From: an uncultured bacterium
GTDB lineage: Bacteria; Patescibacteriota; Minisyncoccia; Phycocordibacterales; PALSA-1337
Reading direction: 5' to 3'
DNA: 9,310 nucleotides
Assembly: GCA_903870235.1 (NCBI GenBank)
Contig: CAIQCA010000144.1
Coordinates: 1 to 9,310 of the forward strand
In this document: in pieces, positions 1-4,923 of the stretch
Position numbering within the stretch: position 1 is the stretch's first letter
Layout: every line of letters starts with the position of its first letter
The notes under the pieces: model-generated
Told to the model about the DNA's origin: nothing
The model's input: the letters and a program-made list of their open reading frames with translations, nothing else
Databases searched by the model: none
Program-made: the position numbers and the translations under genes

Positions 1-756
1 ACAGAGATCGGCTTCACTAACCAACCAGGTTATGCCACTACTACACCAGTTGTCGCCTTCCTAGGTCCTCTACCAACTGATCACACACCACCTACTGCTA
101 CTGGTGGTTATTCTCTAGGAGGAGGGGGTGGGGGAACGCCACCGGAGACGAATTATGCATTGGAGTTTAATGGAAGTAATTATGTAGATATTGGCTCACT
201 TGGTACTTTTACAAATATGACTGTTGAAGCGTGGATTAAATCTACAAATTCTAGTTATCAAACAATAATTTCAGCAGGCGATTACGGAACAAGTAATTAC
301 TGGAGACTCATTCTAGACGGTAGCTCTGGAACTGTTCCGTATTTTGATTATGGTGGTGTCGGAGAGGTTGTGGGATCAACAAATGTTCGCGATGGTTCAT
401 GGCATCATGTTGTTGGCCAATACGATGGAACTACTTTAACATTTTGGACAGACGGAGTGTTGCAAGCATCACAAGTTGTGTCTGCTTCCATTGCTTCTGA
501 CGCCGTAGCTCATATAAGTTTTACGACTACATACGGCCAGAATTTTATTGGAACAATAGATGAAATTCGTGTTTCTAATGTTGCTCGCTACACCACCAAC
601 TTTACTCCTTCAAAAAATCTCGGTACAGATAGTAACACTGTAGCTTACTATAAATTCAACCAAGGAACAGGGGATTCTCTGACTGACAGCAGTGGTAATA
701 GTCATACGGGTACTCTTATAAGTAGCCCGACATGGGTTACGCCGGGGGTGGAGTAG
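1..756 (+). CDS. LamG-domain surface protein, C-terminal part (5' end outside window)
   Basis: The frame is open from base 1, so the gene begins to the left; the TTG at 160 is internal and not a start. The visible 251 residues begin with a Thr/Pro-rich stretch, then a Gly-rich linker (six Gly in a row, near residue 41), then a LamG/concanavalin A-like jelly roll (about residues 53-200). Typical LamG_3 features are visible: ALEFNG..YVDIG at the first strand, TVEAWIKS, DGSWHHVVGQYDGTTLTFWTDG and FIGTIDEIRVSNVARY. The tail AYYKFNQGTGDSLTDSSGNSHTG is a second LamG-type motif that closes many such surface proteins. LamG domains bind glycans or proteins outside the cell; an exported adhesin-like role is inferred, and the signal peptide or prepilin leader would lie outside the window. 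No terminator follows; the next gene's -10 box starts 10 bases after the stop. Confidence 0.85.
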   Translation, partial: TEIGFTNQPGYATTTPVVAFLGPLPTDHTPPTATGGYSLGGGGGGTPPETNYALEFNGSNYVDIGSLGTFTNMTVEAWIKSTNSSYQTIISAGDYGTSNYWRLILDGSSGTVPYFDYGGVGEVVGSTNVRDGSWHHVVGQYDGTTLTFWTDGVLQASQVVSASIASDAVAHISFTTTYGQNFIGTIDEIRVSNVARYTTNFTPSKNLGTDSNTVAYYKFNQGTGDSLTDSSGNSHTGTLISSPTWVTPGVE

Positions 757-766
757 AAAACTTTGT

Positions 767-772
767 TATAAT
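767..772 (+). promoter_or_regulatory. -10 box TATAAT, predicted leaderless promoter
   Basis: A perfect TATAAT ends at 772, and the ATG of the YdeI-like gene begins at 779, exactly where transcription would start. There is no room for a Shine-Dalgarno site and no -35-like hexamer at the expected place (744-749 is G-rich). The same geometry recurs at 1845, 5818 and 6613. Confidence 0.6.
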
Positions 773-778
773 GAAGTC

Positions 779-1030
779 ATGACAAAGAAAGAACTCATGA
801 GTGGTGCAGTGCATAAAATGCCTGCTGATTTACGAAATGCTCTTCTTGCTGACCCCAAAGCGCTAGCCGTCTGGGAGGATATTACACCACTCGCTCGTAA
901 CGAATGGATTTGTTGGGTTACATCCGCGAAACAGTTGGAGACACGGAATCGTCGGATTAAGGTTGGGCAATCAAAATTGAAGGGTGGAATGAGGAGACCT
1001 TGTTGCTGGGCTGGCTGTCCTCACAGGTGA
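779..1030 (+). CDS. YdeI/OmdA-family small protein (bacteriocin-protection, OmpD-associated type)
   Basis: This 83-residue protein matches the C-terminal OmdA domain of the YdeI/OmpD-associated family (Pfam PF13376). The visible signature is MPADLRNALLADPKALAVWEDITPLARNEWICWV, then TRNRRI, and the Cys-rich end RRPCCWAGCPHR. In longer family members this all-helical domain follows a DUF1801/YdhG-like domain; here it stands alone, which is common for small bacterial homologues. The family has been linked to bacteriocin resistance and to OmpD association in enterobacteria, but no biochemical activity is established and the name should not be read as a function. The start at ATG 779 is supported by the -10 box ending seven bases upstream. 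No Shine-Dalgarno site is present. The protein is probably cytoplasmic, since it has no signal peptide or membrane segment. Confidence 0.8.
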   Translation: MTKKELMSGAVHKMPADLRNALLADPKALAVWEDITPLARNEWICWVTSAKQLETRNRRIKVGQSKLKGGMRRPCCWAGCPHR

Positions 1031-1040
1031 ACTTATTTGA

Positions 1041-1046
1041 TATAAT
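1041..1046 (+). promoter_or_regulatory. -10 box TATAAT for the two-gene membrane operon
   Basis: TATAAT ends at 1046 and an in-frame ATG lies at 1054, eight bases on, again predicting a leaderless or nearly leaderless transcript. It sits 10 bases after the stop of the YdeI-like gene. No convincing -35 was seen. Confidence 0.5.
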
Positions 1047-1053
1047 TATCTTT

Positions 1054-1182
1054 ATGTTTTCTGACAAACGGAATAAACGATTATTTCAAGATTTATTGTT
1101 GTTTGTAATAAGTATTAATTTTGCCGTATTTTTAGCCAGGCTTGGTTTTGCAAGTAATTATTTAGTTTTTAATCAACAATGA
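1054..1182 (+). CDS. 42-residue single-pass membrane microprotein, coupled to the transporter
   Basis: The reading frame can be extended to a TTG at 1000, but that would overlap the YdeI-like gene and start upstream of the TATAAT box; ATG 1054, placed at the predicted transcription start, is preferred. The 42-residue product has a basic N-terminus (residues 5-9, KRNKR) and one hydrophobic stretch (about residues 11-32, LFQDLLLFVISINFAVFLAR), so it should be a single-pass membrane protein with a cytoplasmic N-terminus. Its stop overlaps the next start as ATGA (1179-1182), implying translational coupling. I do not recognise a family. A small partner or regulatory subunit of the SMR/EamA-like transporter is an inference from the coupling alone. 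The alternative is a non-functional leader ORF that only delivers ribosomes to the downstream start. Confidence 0.5.
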   Translation: MFSDKRNKRLFQDLLLFVISINFAVFLARLGFASNYLVFNQQ

Positions 1183-1511
1183 ATATAATTCCAATTATAG
1201 CCACTGTAGTTCTCGCTGGAGTTGGAGTCCTTGGAGACTATTTTATTAAACTTTCAGGAAGTGGTTCAAAATATATTGCATACTTACCTTTTTTTACTGG
1301 CATGATCGTATATGCACTTACGGCTGTTGGTTGGTTCTTTGTGATGAAACATGTGAAGTTGGGACTACTTGGTGTTCTATATTCACTTACGACAATTATT
1401 CTTCTTACGATAATAGGAGCGATTTTCTTCAAAGAACAATTAAATATATATGATATTGTCGGGATAGTTTTAGGTATAATTTCGATTATTATTTTGGGGT
1501 GGTTGGGTTAA
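1179..1511 (+). CDS. Four-helix SMR/EamA-like (drug/metabolite transporter superfamily) membrane protein
   Basis: The 110 residues form four predicted membrane helices (about 2-22, 33-55, 61-81 and 87-108), the length and topology of small multidrug resistance proteins and of half-size EamA proteins. The end FFKEQLNIYDIVGIVLGIISIIILG fits the fourth-helix region of DMT proteins, including the acidic residue before helix 4. The essential glutamate of SMR exporters (Glu14 of EmrE, in an LAE motif) is not there: the aligned motif reads LAG, although Asp20 lies about one and a half turns further on. It may therefore not be a proton-coupled drug exporter; ArnE/ArnF-like lipid-carrier flippase subunits or EamA-type guanidinium/metabolite carriers are alternatives. 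Such proteins work as dimers in the cytoplasmic membrane. The start overlaps the upstream microprotein stop (ATGA), and no Shine-Dalgarno site is evident. Substrate unknown. Confidence 0.75.
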   Translation: MNIIPIIATVVLAGVGVLGDYFIKLSGSGSKYIAYLPFFTGMIVYALTAVGWFFVMKHVKLGLLGVLYSLTTIILLTIIGAIFFKEQLNIYDIVGIVLGIISIIILGWLG

Positions 1512-1538
1512 GTTGATATGTGAGTGTTTATAATATAT

Positions 1539-1568
1539 AAAAAATCCCGTCTACAGGTTGTAGACGGG
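1539..1568 (-). terminator. Rho-independent terminator of the 1590-1760 microprotein gene
   Basis: A perfect 10-bp stem (CCCGTCTACA / TGTAGACGGG, 1546-1555 and 1559-1568) with a three-base loop is followed, on the minus strand, by a T tract (complement of the A run at 1539-1544). On the plus strand no T run follows, so it acts for the minus strand only. Confidence 0.85.
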
Positions 1569-1589
1569 TATTCGCATGGCCTGGTTAGG

Positions 1590-1760
1590 TCAGCGTTCTT
1601 GTGGAGGTGTGGCTCGCTGACTCGGTTTCTTCTTGAGAACCGATAGATCGAACCAGACCAAGTGTGCTGGTAAAAAACCTTGGAATGGCACGTTTCCGGC
1701 GCGTTCCAATTCAGCAAATTGAGTATCACACATCTTCTTCTTTTGTTCTCGACTTAACAT
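1590..1760 (-). CDS. Basic 56-residue microprotein, no recognised family
   Basis: Reading the minus strand from ATG at 1760 gives MLSREQKKKMCDTQFAELER, then AGNVPFQGFLPAHLVWFDLS and VLKKKPSQRATPPQER, stop at 1590. The ORF is supported by three signals: AGGAG at 1771-1767 seven bases before the ATG, a strong terminator about 20 bases after the stop, and GC-richer codon use than the neighbouring AT-rich genes. The protein is basic at both ends with a hydrophobic central part (residues 25-42) too short and polar for a sure membrane segment. It has one Cys (residue 11). No domain is recognised and no function is proposed. A longer minus-strand reading frame overlaps it (1508-1729) but runs through the terminator and lacks a Shine-Dalgarno site, so it is a shadow. 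Confidence 0.65.
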   Translation of the reverse strand: MLSREQKKKMCDTQFAELERAGNVPFQGFLPAHLVWFDLSVLKKKPSQRATPPQER

Positions 1761-1766
1761 GTCTGT

Positions 1767-1771
1767 CTCCT
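1767..1771 (-). promoter_or_regulatory. Shine-Dalgarno site AGGAG that fixes the 1760 start
   Basis: Reverse-strand AGGAG, inside GAGAGGAGA, lies six bases upstream of the ATG at 1760. It is the main evidence for this short gene, since many neighbours have no such site. A weak -10-like TATGCT lies further upstream at 1797-1792 without a good -35. Confidence 0.6.
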
Positions 1772-1844
1772 CTCATTTCTATCTAAACGTTAGCATACAA
1801 TCGAAAACGTATCCAGTAATCTTCGAAATTATGGATAATTTTGA

Positions 1845-1850
1845 TATACT
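1845..1850 (+). promoter_or_regulatory. -10 box TATACT, predicted leaderless promoter
   Basis: TATACT ends at 1850 and the nucleotidyltransferase ATG is at 1857, exactly at the predicted transcription start. A weak -35-like TTCGAA (1822-1827) lies 17 bases upstream. Confidence 0.6.
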
Positions 1851-1856
1851 GTTTAC

Positions 1857-2279
1857 ATGGATATATACAAGAAATTGAAAGAGCTCGATTTTCCAATTGG
1901 CGAGTATGTAGTTGTCGGTGGTGCTATGGCGGCGCACAATATCCGAGAAGCCCATGATCTGGATATTTTGGTTACTACAAATTTGTATAAGAAGTTACTC
2001 AAAGAAGGATATAAGCAGTGTCTTTGTGAACAATGCTTGAGTACAAGTAGAATTATGCTCAATAAAGACAATGTCGATATCGTGCCAAATTATATGTTTG
2101 GCAATTACATAGGGGATACAAAGTCATTGATAGGGAATGCTGATATCATAAATGGTTTTCCTTTCATACGACTGGAAGAATTTATCAAGTTCAAGAGAGA
2201 GCTTGGAAGACCAAAAGATTTTGATGATATAAAATTGATGGAGGATTATTTGAGGAAAACAGTAAACTTGAAATCATGA
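1857..2279 (+). CDS. Small nucleotidyltransferase-fold protein
   Basis: The 140-residue protein shows the core of the DNA polymerase beta-type nucleotidyltransferase superfamily: VVGGAMAAH (Gly21-Gly22), then DLDILV with Asp34 and Asp36 as the metal ligands, and a likely third carboxylate in NVDIV (Asp74). The C-terminal part FIRLEEFIKFKRELGRPKDFDDIKLMEDYL is typical of the helical end of stand-alone nucleotidyltransferases of the kind related to AbiEii or aminoglycoside nucleotidyltransferase folds. Such enzymes transfer a nucleotide from NTP to a protein, RNA or small molecule; the substrate here cannot be told. No HEPN or antitoxin gene of the usual kind is adjacent. The start is supported by the leaderless -10 geometry. 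Its stop overlaps the next ATG (ATGA, 2276-2279), so the peptidase S51 gene is probably co-translated. Cytoplasmic. Confidence 0.75.
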   Translation: MDIYKKLKELDFPIGEYVVVGGAMAAHNIREAHDLDILVTTNLYKKLLKEGYKQCLCEQCLSTSRIMLNKDNVDIVPNYMFGNYIGDTKSLIGNADIINGFPFIRLEEFIKFKRELGRPKDFDDIKLMEDYLRKTVNLKS

Positions 2280-2929
2280 AACTATTACTCACATCAGCTG
2301 GTTGGTGGAAGAATCTATCTATTGGTAAAGAATTTATAAAATTAGTTGGTAAAAAGCCTTCTAGTATAAAGGTGTTATTGATCATTACTCTAACTGAAAA
2401 CATTACTAAGAATAAGTATGTTAAGAGACAATTTAGGCAGTTCAAAGCCGTCAAAATACCAAAAGAGAATATTACTTTCTTCCAATTTGAAAGAAAGGTC
2501 CAAAAGAGTGATCTAAAGGGTTTTGATGTTGTTTTTGTTTTCGGGGGAAATACTTTTGAATACTTAAATGCTATTAGGAAAACTGGCCTTGATAAAGCTA
2601 TTCGAGCTTTTGTTAAGAGAGGGGGAGTCTATCTTGGTTTAAGTGCTGGTAGTTATGTAGTATGTCCAACGATTGAAGCGGCGATGTGGAAACATCCTGA
2701 TAGGAATGTTTTGGGCATGAAGGATCTGCGTGGACTAAGTCTGGTTCCTTTCTTGATCACGGCACATTTCAATAGGGAATGTCGCGATGCTGTCACAAGG
2801 TCTGCGCTGAAGGCTAGATATCCAGTTATAGCACTGACGGATAGACAGGCAATATTGGTGAACGGTAAAACAACCCAAATTATTGGTATCGGAAAGAAAA
2901 ATATTTTTAATACGCAGAGTAGATTTTGA
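2276..2929 (+). CDS. Peptidase S51 family (peptidase E-like) protein
   Basis: The 217 residues fit the class I glutamine amidotransferase-like fold of family S51 (PepE, cyanophycinase relatives). Key parts are FDVVFVFGGNTFEYL (about 83-97), the nucleophile elbow VYLGLSAGSYV with catalytic Ser123, ITAHFN with His164 at the position of the PepE histidine, and PVIALTDRQAILV, where Asp189 or its neighbourhood takes the place of the third residue. PepE cleaves Asp-X dipeptides; members with LTDxQA at the end are usually only annotated as S51-like and may have another substrate. The length is close to PepE (about 229). It is translationally coupled to the upstream nucleotidyltransferase through an ATGA overlap, an odd partner with no well-known precedent that I can name. 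No terminator separates its end from the convergent nitroreductase gene 24 bases on. Cytoplasmic, no signal peptide. Confidence 0.85.
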   Translation: MKLLLTSAGWWKNLSIGKEFIKLVGKKPSSIKVLLIITLTENITKNKYVKRQFRQFKAVKIPKENITFFQFERKVQKSDLKGFDVVFVFGGNTFEYLNAIRKTGLDKAIRAFVKRGGVYLGLSAGSYVVCPTIEAAMWKHPDRNVLGMKDLRGLSLVPFLITAHFNRECRDAVTRSALKARYPVIALTDRQAILVNGKTTQIIGIGKKNIFNTQSRF

Positions 2930-2953
2930 ATTTATAAGGAAGGTGAATGATGT

Positions 2954-3583
2954 CTATATCATTTCTATAAAATCTTTCTTAGCACGACGGACTTTTTTAG
3001 CTTTCACTAGAGAGTCGTTTTTGACATCACGATATCCGAGCATGAGAAGTACCGTACTCTTCAAACCTTTTGCTTGTAGACCTAGAACCTGATCAAGTTT
3101 CGCTGGATTGAAACCTTCCATAGGTGTAGCGTCAACTTCTTCGAGGGCGGCTGTGGCTATACCAGCACCCAATGCGATATATGCTTGCTTGGCAGACCAG
3201 TTGTTAACATCAGCAGGTGACATGGAACTTACCATACCCCAGATCATTTTCTTGTAATCTCCGAGAGCTGTCACAGGAACATTACGCGTAGAAGATACCA
3301 GAGCCATATAGTCGTCAACTTGTTTTTCGGTGATCTTGTCCCAGATTGCGAATATGATCAAGTGTGACCCTTCTAACAATTGTGGTTGCTGACAAGCCTC
3401 GGCGTTGATCTGCTTTAGTATTTTCTTGTCTTTCACGACTATCAGTGAGTAAGGAGTCAATCCAAACGACGATGGAGTTAGTCTTATAGCTTCCAGTATA
3501 TTGTCTACTTTATTTTGCGGAACTTCGGTGCCATCCATTCTCTTTGTGGCATAACGCCAGTTTAGTGCATTTATGATACTCAT
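2954..3583 (-). CDS. NfsB-type NAD(P)H-dependent nitroreductase (FMN flavoprotein)
   Basis: The 209-residue protein aligns along its length with NfsB/YfkO-type nitroreductases (217 in E. coli NfsB). The N-terminal FMN-phosphate site is visible as ALNWRYATKRMDG with Arg10 and Lys14, followed by TPSSFGLTPYSLIVV. The later motifs SAKQAYIALGAGIATAALEEVDATPMEGFNPAKLDQVLGL and the basic KKVRRAKK end correspond to the dimer-interface and flavin-binding parts. These homodimeric cytoplasmic enzymes reduce quinones, nitroaromatics or other electrophiles with NAD(P)H. The gene is divergent from an HxlR-type regulator, the arrangement of yodC/yodB in Bacillus subtilis, and HypR of the same regulator family controls a nitroreductase (HypO) there, so control by the neighbour in response to electrophile or disulfide stress is a reasonable inference. 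The ATG at 3583 has no clear Shine-Dalgarno site; the predicted leader is about 64 bases. Confidence 0.9.
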   Translation of the reverse strand: MSIINALNWRYATKRMDGTEVPQNKVDNILEAIRLTPSSFGLTPYSLIVVKDKKILKQINAEACQQPQLLEGSHLIIFAIWDKITEKQVDDYMALVSSTRNVPVTALGDYKKMIWGMVSSMSPADVNNWSAKQAYIALGAGIATAALEEVDATPMEGFNPAKLDQVLGLQAKGLKSTVLLMLGYRDVKNDSLVKAKKVRRAKKDFIEMI

Positions 3584-3653
3584 TTTATTTGAGGCTTTTG
3601 TTTCGCCTAATTATTTTTAATACTTTGATGTGAGATTGCAAAGTTGTCTATGT

Positions 3654-3682
3654 ATCATAGCTTTATAACTTTACTTTGTAAA
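3654..3682 (-). promoter_or_regulatory. Promoter of the nitroreductase gene
   Basis: On the minus strand, TTTACA (3682-3677) and TATGAT (3659-3654) are separated by exactly 17 bases. The -35 is one half of the 18-bp palindrome. Transcription would start near 3647, giving a leader of about 64 bases with only a weak AGGC/GCCT hairpin. Confidence 0.6.
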
Positions 3683-3693
3683 GTACTTTACAA
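3676..3693. promoter_or_regulatory. Perfect 18-bp palindrome, likely HxlR operator
   Basis: TTGTAAAGTACTTTACAA is its own reverse complement. It contains the -35 boxes of both divergent promoters (TTTACA on each strand). Dimeric winged-helix regulators of the HxlR family bind palindromes of this size, often with GTA/TAC cores, so binding here would shut both promoters at once. Binding is inferred, not seen. Confidence 0.7.
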
Positions 3694-3715
3694 TGAACAC
3701 CATGCTTGATAACAT
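3687..3715 (+). promoter_or_regulatory. Promoter of the hxlR-type gene
   Basis: TTTACA (3687-3692) and TAACAT (3710-3715) are separated by 17 bases. The -10 ends seven bases before ATG 3722, so the message would be leaderless if that ATG is used. Confidence 0.5.
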
Positions 3716-3721
3716 GTGTCT

Positions 3722-4009
3722 ATGACACCGAAAATCAAAATATGTCCGGTTGCCAAGGTAGCCAGTATATTTTCAGATTCCTGGACTATTCTTATTATAA
3801 GAGATTTACTATCTTCTCCTATGCGATTTTCTGAATTAGAGAGGTCACTGGACGGGGTAAGTAGTCGCACATTGTCATTGAAGCTTCGTAGACTAGTCAT
3901 CGAAGGCATTATCTCTAAAGACGATTTATACTATTCTGTTACTTCTTTTGGTAAGAAATTAGGCAAAGTTATTGATGCTATGGCCAAGTGTGGTAAGGCA
4001 TATATATAG
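3722..4009 (+). CDS. HxlR-family winged-helix transcriptional regulator
   Basis: The 95-residue protein has the HxlR pattern: ICPVAKVASIFSDSWTILIIRDLLSSPMRFSELERSLDGVSSRTLSLKLRRLVIEGII, where the winged helix-turn-helix (about 20-65) follows a conserved N-terminal Cys-Pro. It ends with YSVTSFGKKLGKVIDAM. Cys8 sits at the place of the redox-sensing cysteine of YodB and HypR; a second Cys (residue 90) is near the C-terminus and could form a disulfide in the dimer. A GTG at 3716 gives two more residues, but ATG 3722 coincides with the predicted transcription start and is preferred. It is divergent from a nitroreductase gene and probably represses or activates both genes through the palindrome at 3676-3693. 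The DNA-binding protein acts in the cytoplasm as a dimer. Confidence 0.88.
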   Translation: MTPKIKICPVAKVASIFSDSWTILIIRDLLSSPMRFSELERSLDGVSSRTLSLKLRRLVIEGIISKDDLYYSVTSFGKKLGKVIDAMAKCGKAYI

Positions 4010-4035
4010 AGGTTTTTTGATCTCTTTTTCATAAT
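4010..4035 (+). terminator. Weak possible terminator after the hxlR-type gene
   Basis: A short AGAG/CTCT stem with a T-rich loop is followed by TTTTTC. With only four pairs it is a poor terminator, and the stronger hairpin that follows serves the minus strand. Confidence 0.25.
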
Positions 4036-4071
4036 AAAAAAGGGTATTTGCACATTCGTGTGCAAATACCC
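4036..4071 (-). terminator. Rho-independent terminator of the MshEN gene
   Basis: A perfect 13-bp stem (GGGTATTTGCACA / TGTGCAAATACCC, 4042-4054 and 4059-4071) closes a four-base loop. On the minus strand it is followed by a T tract (complement of the A run 4036-4041). It lies 28 bases beyond the MshEN stop, in the convergent gap with the hxlR-type gene. Confidence 0.9.
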
Positions 4072-4098
4072 CCATCAAAAACCATTTATTGAGCAAAA

Positions 4099-4743
4099 TT
4101 AGCTCGCTACACCGTAATAGCGGATGAGCGCGGTCTCGATTTCCTCCTCGAGTGCAACCAGTGCTTCGATGTTGACCTTGAGGACATAGCGCAGGCTATC
4201 GATGGTATCGACATCGAGTGGATCGCAGAGTGCAATCGTGAGCTTGCCCTCGTGTTTGAATAGTGGAATGATCTTGTACCGGCGAGCCACGGCCGCGGGA
4301 ACCATGGCGATGACTTCATCAGCCACATTGCAGTCTGAGATCTTGACGAAATCCATGCCAAATTGAGCGGCATAGGCTTTGATAGCGTCTTCACGGGTGA
4401 CGATCTTCATCTGGATCAAAGCATCCAAGGTGCCCAGATTTTTGTCGGTTTCAACAAGCTTTTGAGCTTCTTGAACATCGGTCAGTTTCACCAACCCAAC
4501 GTCCAGAAGAATCTCAACAATGTGTTTGTCTTTTCCAGCGAAGACCGTCTTGGAAAGTTCATTAATAGCCCCGGTAATAATGACCTGAAGGCGATCACTT
4601 TTCTTGATAACCTCCGCGGCACCACGTTCGTCCAAGGTCTTGCTGGCAAAGATGGCAACTACGGCCGCTGTCACTATTGCTTGGATCTGCCGTTTCTGAT
4701 CCTCAGTCATTTGAGGTGTGTTCGATTCACTCATCGATATCAT
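4099..4743 (-). CDS. Free-standing MshEN / GspE N-terminal domain protein
   Basis: The C-terminal part of this 214-residue protein matches the N-terminal domain of type II secretion/type IV pilus ATPases (GspE, PilB, MshE; Pfam PF05157): AQFGMDFVKIS, then VPAAVARRYKIIPLFKHEGKLTIALCDPLDVDTIDSLRYVL and EIETALIRYYG. Before it lie two repeats resembling the c-di-GMP motif of MshEN (ILLDVGLVKLTDVQEAQKL and NLGTLDALIQMKIVTREDAIKAYAAQ), but the RLG start is degenerate (NLG in the second, absent in the first). No ATPase domain follows. Residues 1-60 are helical and of unknown role, with an Ala/Val-rich stretch at about 22-37. A cytoplasmic adaptor or signal receiver for a pilus or secretion motor is inferred. 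The start at ATG 4743 follows GGAG by five bases; the GTG at 4779 would run through leader hairpins. ATG 4734 is a second option. Confidence 0.75.
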   Translation of the reverse strand: MISMSESNTPQMTEDQKRQIQAIVTAAVVAIFASKTLDERGAAEVIKKSDRLQVIITGAINELSKTVFAGKDKHIVEILLDVGLVKLTDVQEAQKLVETDKNLGTLDALIQMKIVTREDAIKAYAAQFGMDFVKISDCNVADEVIAMVPAAVARRYKIIPLFKHEGKLTIALCDPLDVDTIDSLRYVLKVNIEALVALEEEIETALIRYYGVAS

Positions 4744-4817
4744 CCATTCTCCGCATATATGCGGCTTATCAATGTGCACAGTGCATCTATTACTAGACGG
4801 CTAAGCACCTTGCTTAG
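4744..4817 (-). promoter_or_regulatory. Structured 5' leader with three hairpins before the MshEN gene
   Basis: The predicted transcript begins near 4818 and has three inverted repeats: CTAAGC/GCTTAG (4801-4817, five-base loop, at the very 5' end), TGCACAGTGCA (4775-4785) and the perfect 14-base palindrome CCGCATATATGCGG (4751-4764). The last one overlaps the GGAG Shine-Dalgarno site (4752-4749), so folding could hide part of it. No known riboswitch class was recognised. Confidence 0.45.
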
Positions 4818-4824
4818 TTAGCGT

Positions 4825-4852
4825 ATTATGCCCAATATAATCCAATTGTCAA
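4825..4852 (-). promoter_or_regulatory. Promoter of the MshEN gene
   Basis: On the minus strand, a consensus -35 TTGACA (4852-4847) and CATAAT (4830-4825) are 16 bases apart. The promoter follows directly after the terminator of the upstream microprotein gene, so the MshEN gene is a separate unit. Confidence 0.7.
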
Positions 4853-4856
4853 CGAC

Positions 4857-4894
4857 AAAAAACCCGTCAAGCAGGGTTTTCCTGGCAAGACGGG
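4857..4894 (-). terminator. Rho-independent terminator of the 4924-5088 microprotein gene
   Basis: On the minus strand CCCGTC and GACGGG pair (six bases), with an inner CAGG/CCTG stem, followed by a run of T (complement of A 4857-4862). It begins about 30 bases after the stop. Confidence 0.8.
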
Positions 4895-4923
4895 GTGTCT
4901 GAACTTTGCTGGTGCCGTGAGTG

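Noticed and set aside
160..162. TTG at 160 as the start of the LamG gene
   Set aside because: The same frame is open upstream to base 1 and reads as a sensible linker; no start signal is near 160.
1000..1053. TTG start of the frame that ends at 1182
   Set aside because: It overlaps the end of the YdeI-like gene and lies upstream of the TATAAT box; ATG 1054 fits the leaderless geometry.
1546..1568. Hairpin as a plus-strand terminator for the transporter gene
   Set aside because: No T run follows it on the plus strand; its T tract is on the minus strand.
1508..1729. 73-residue minus-strand frame
   Set aside because: It runs through the 1539-1568 terminator and overlaps the better-supported 56-residue gene in another frame.
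4744..4779. GTG at 4779 as the start of the MshEN gene
   Set aside because: It would translate the leader hairpins, has no Shine-Dalgarno site, and a GGAG is placed correctly for ATG 4743.
4363..4821. 152-residue plus-strand frame
   Set aside because: It is the complement of the MshEN gene, which has clear family similarity and a promoter on the minus strand.
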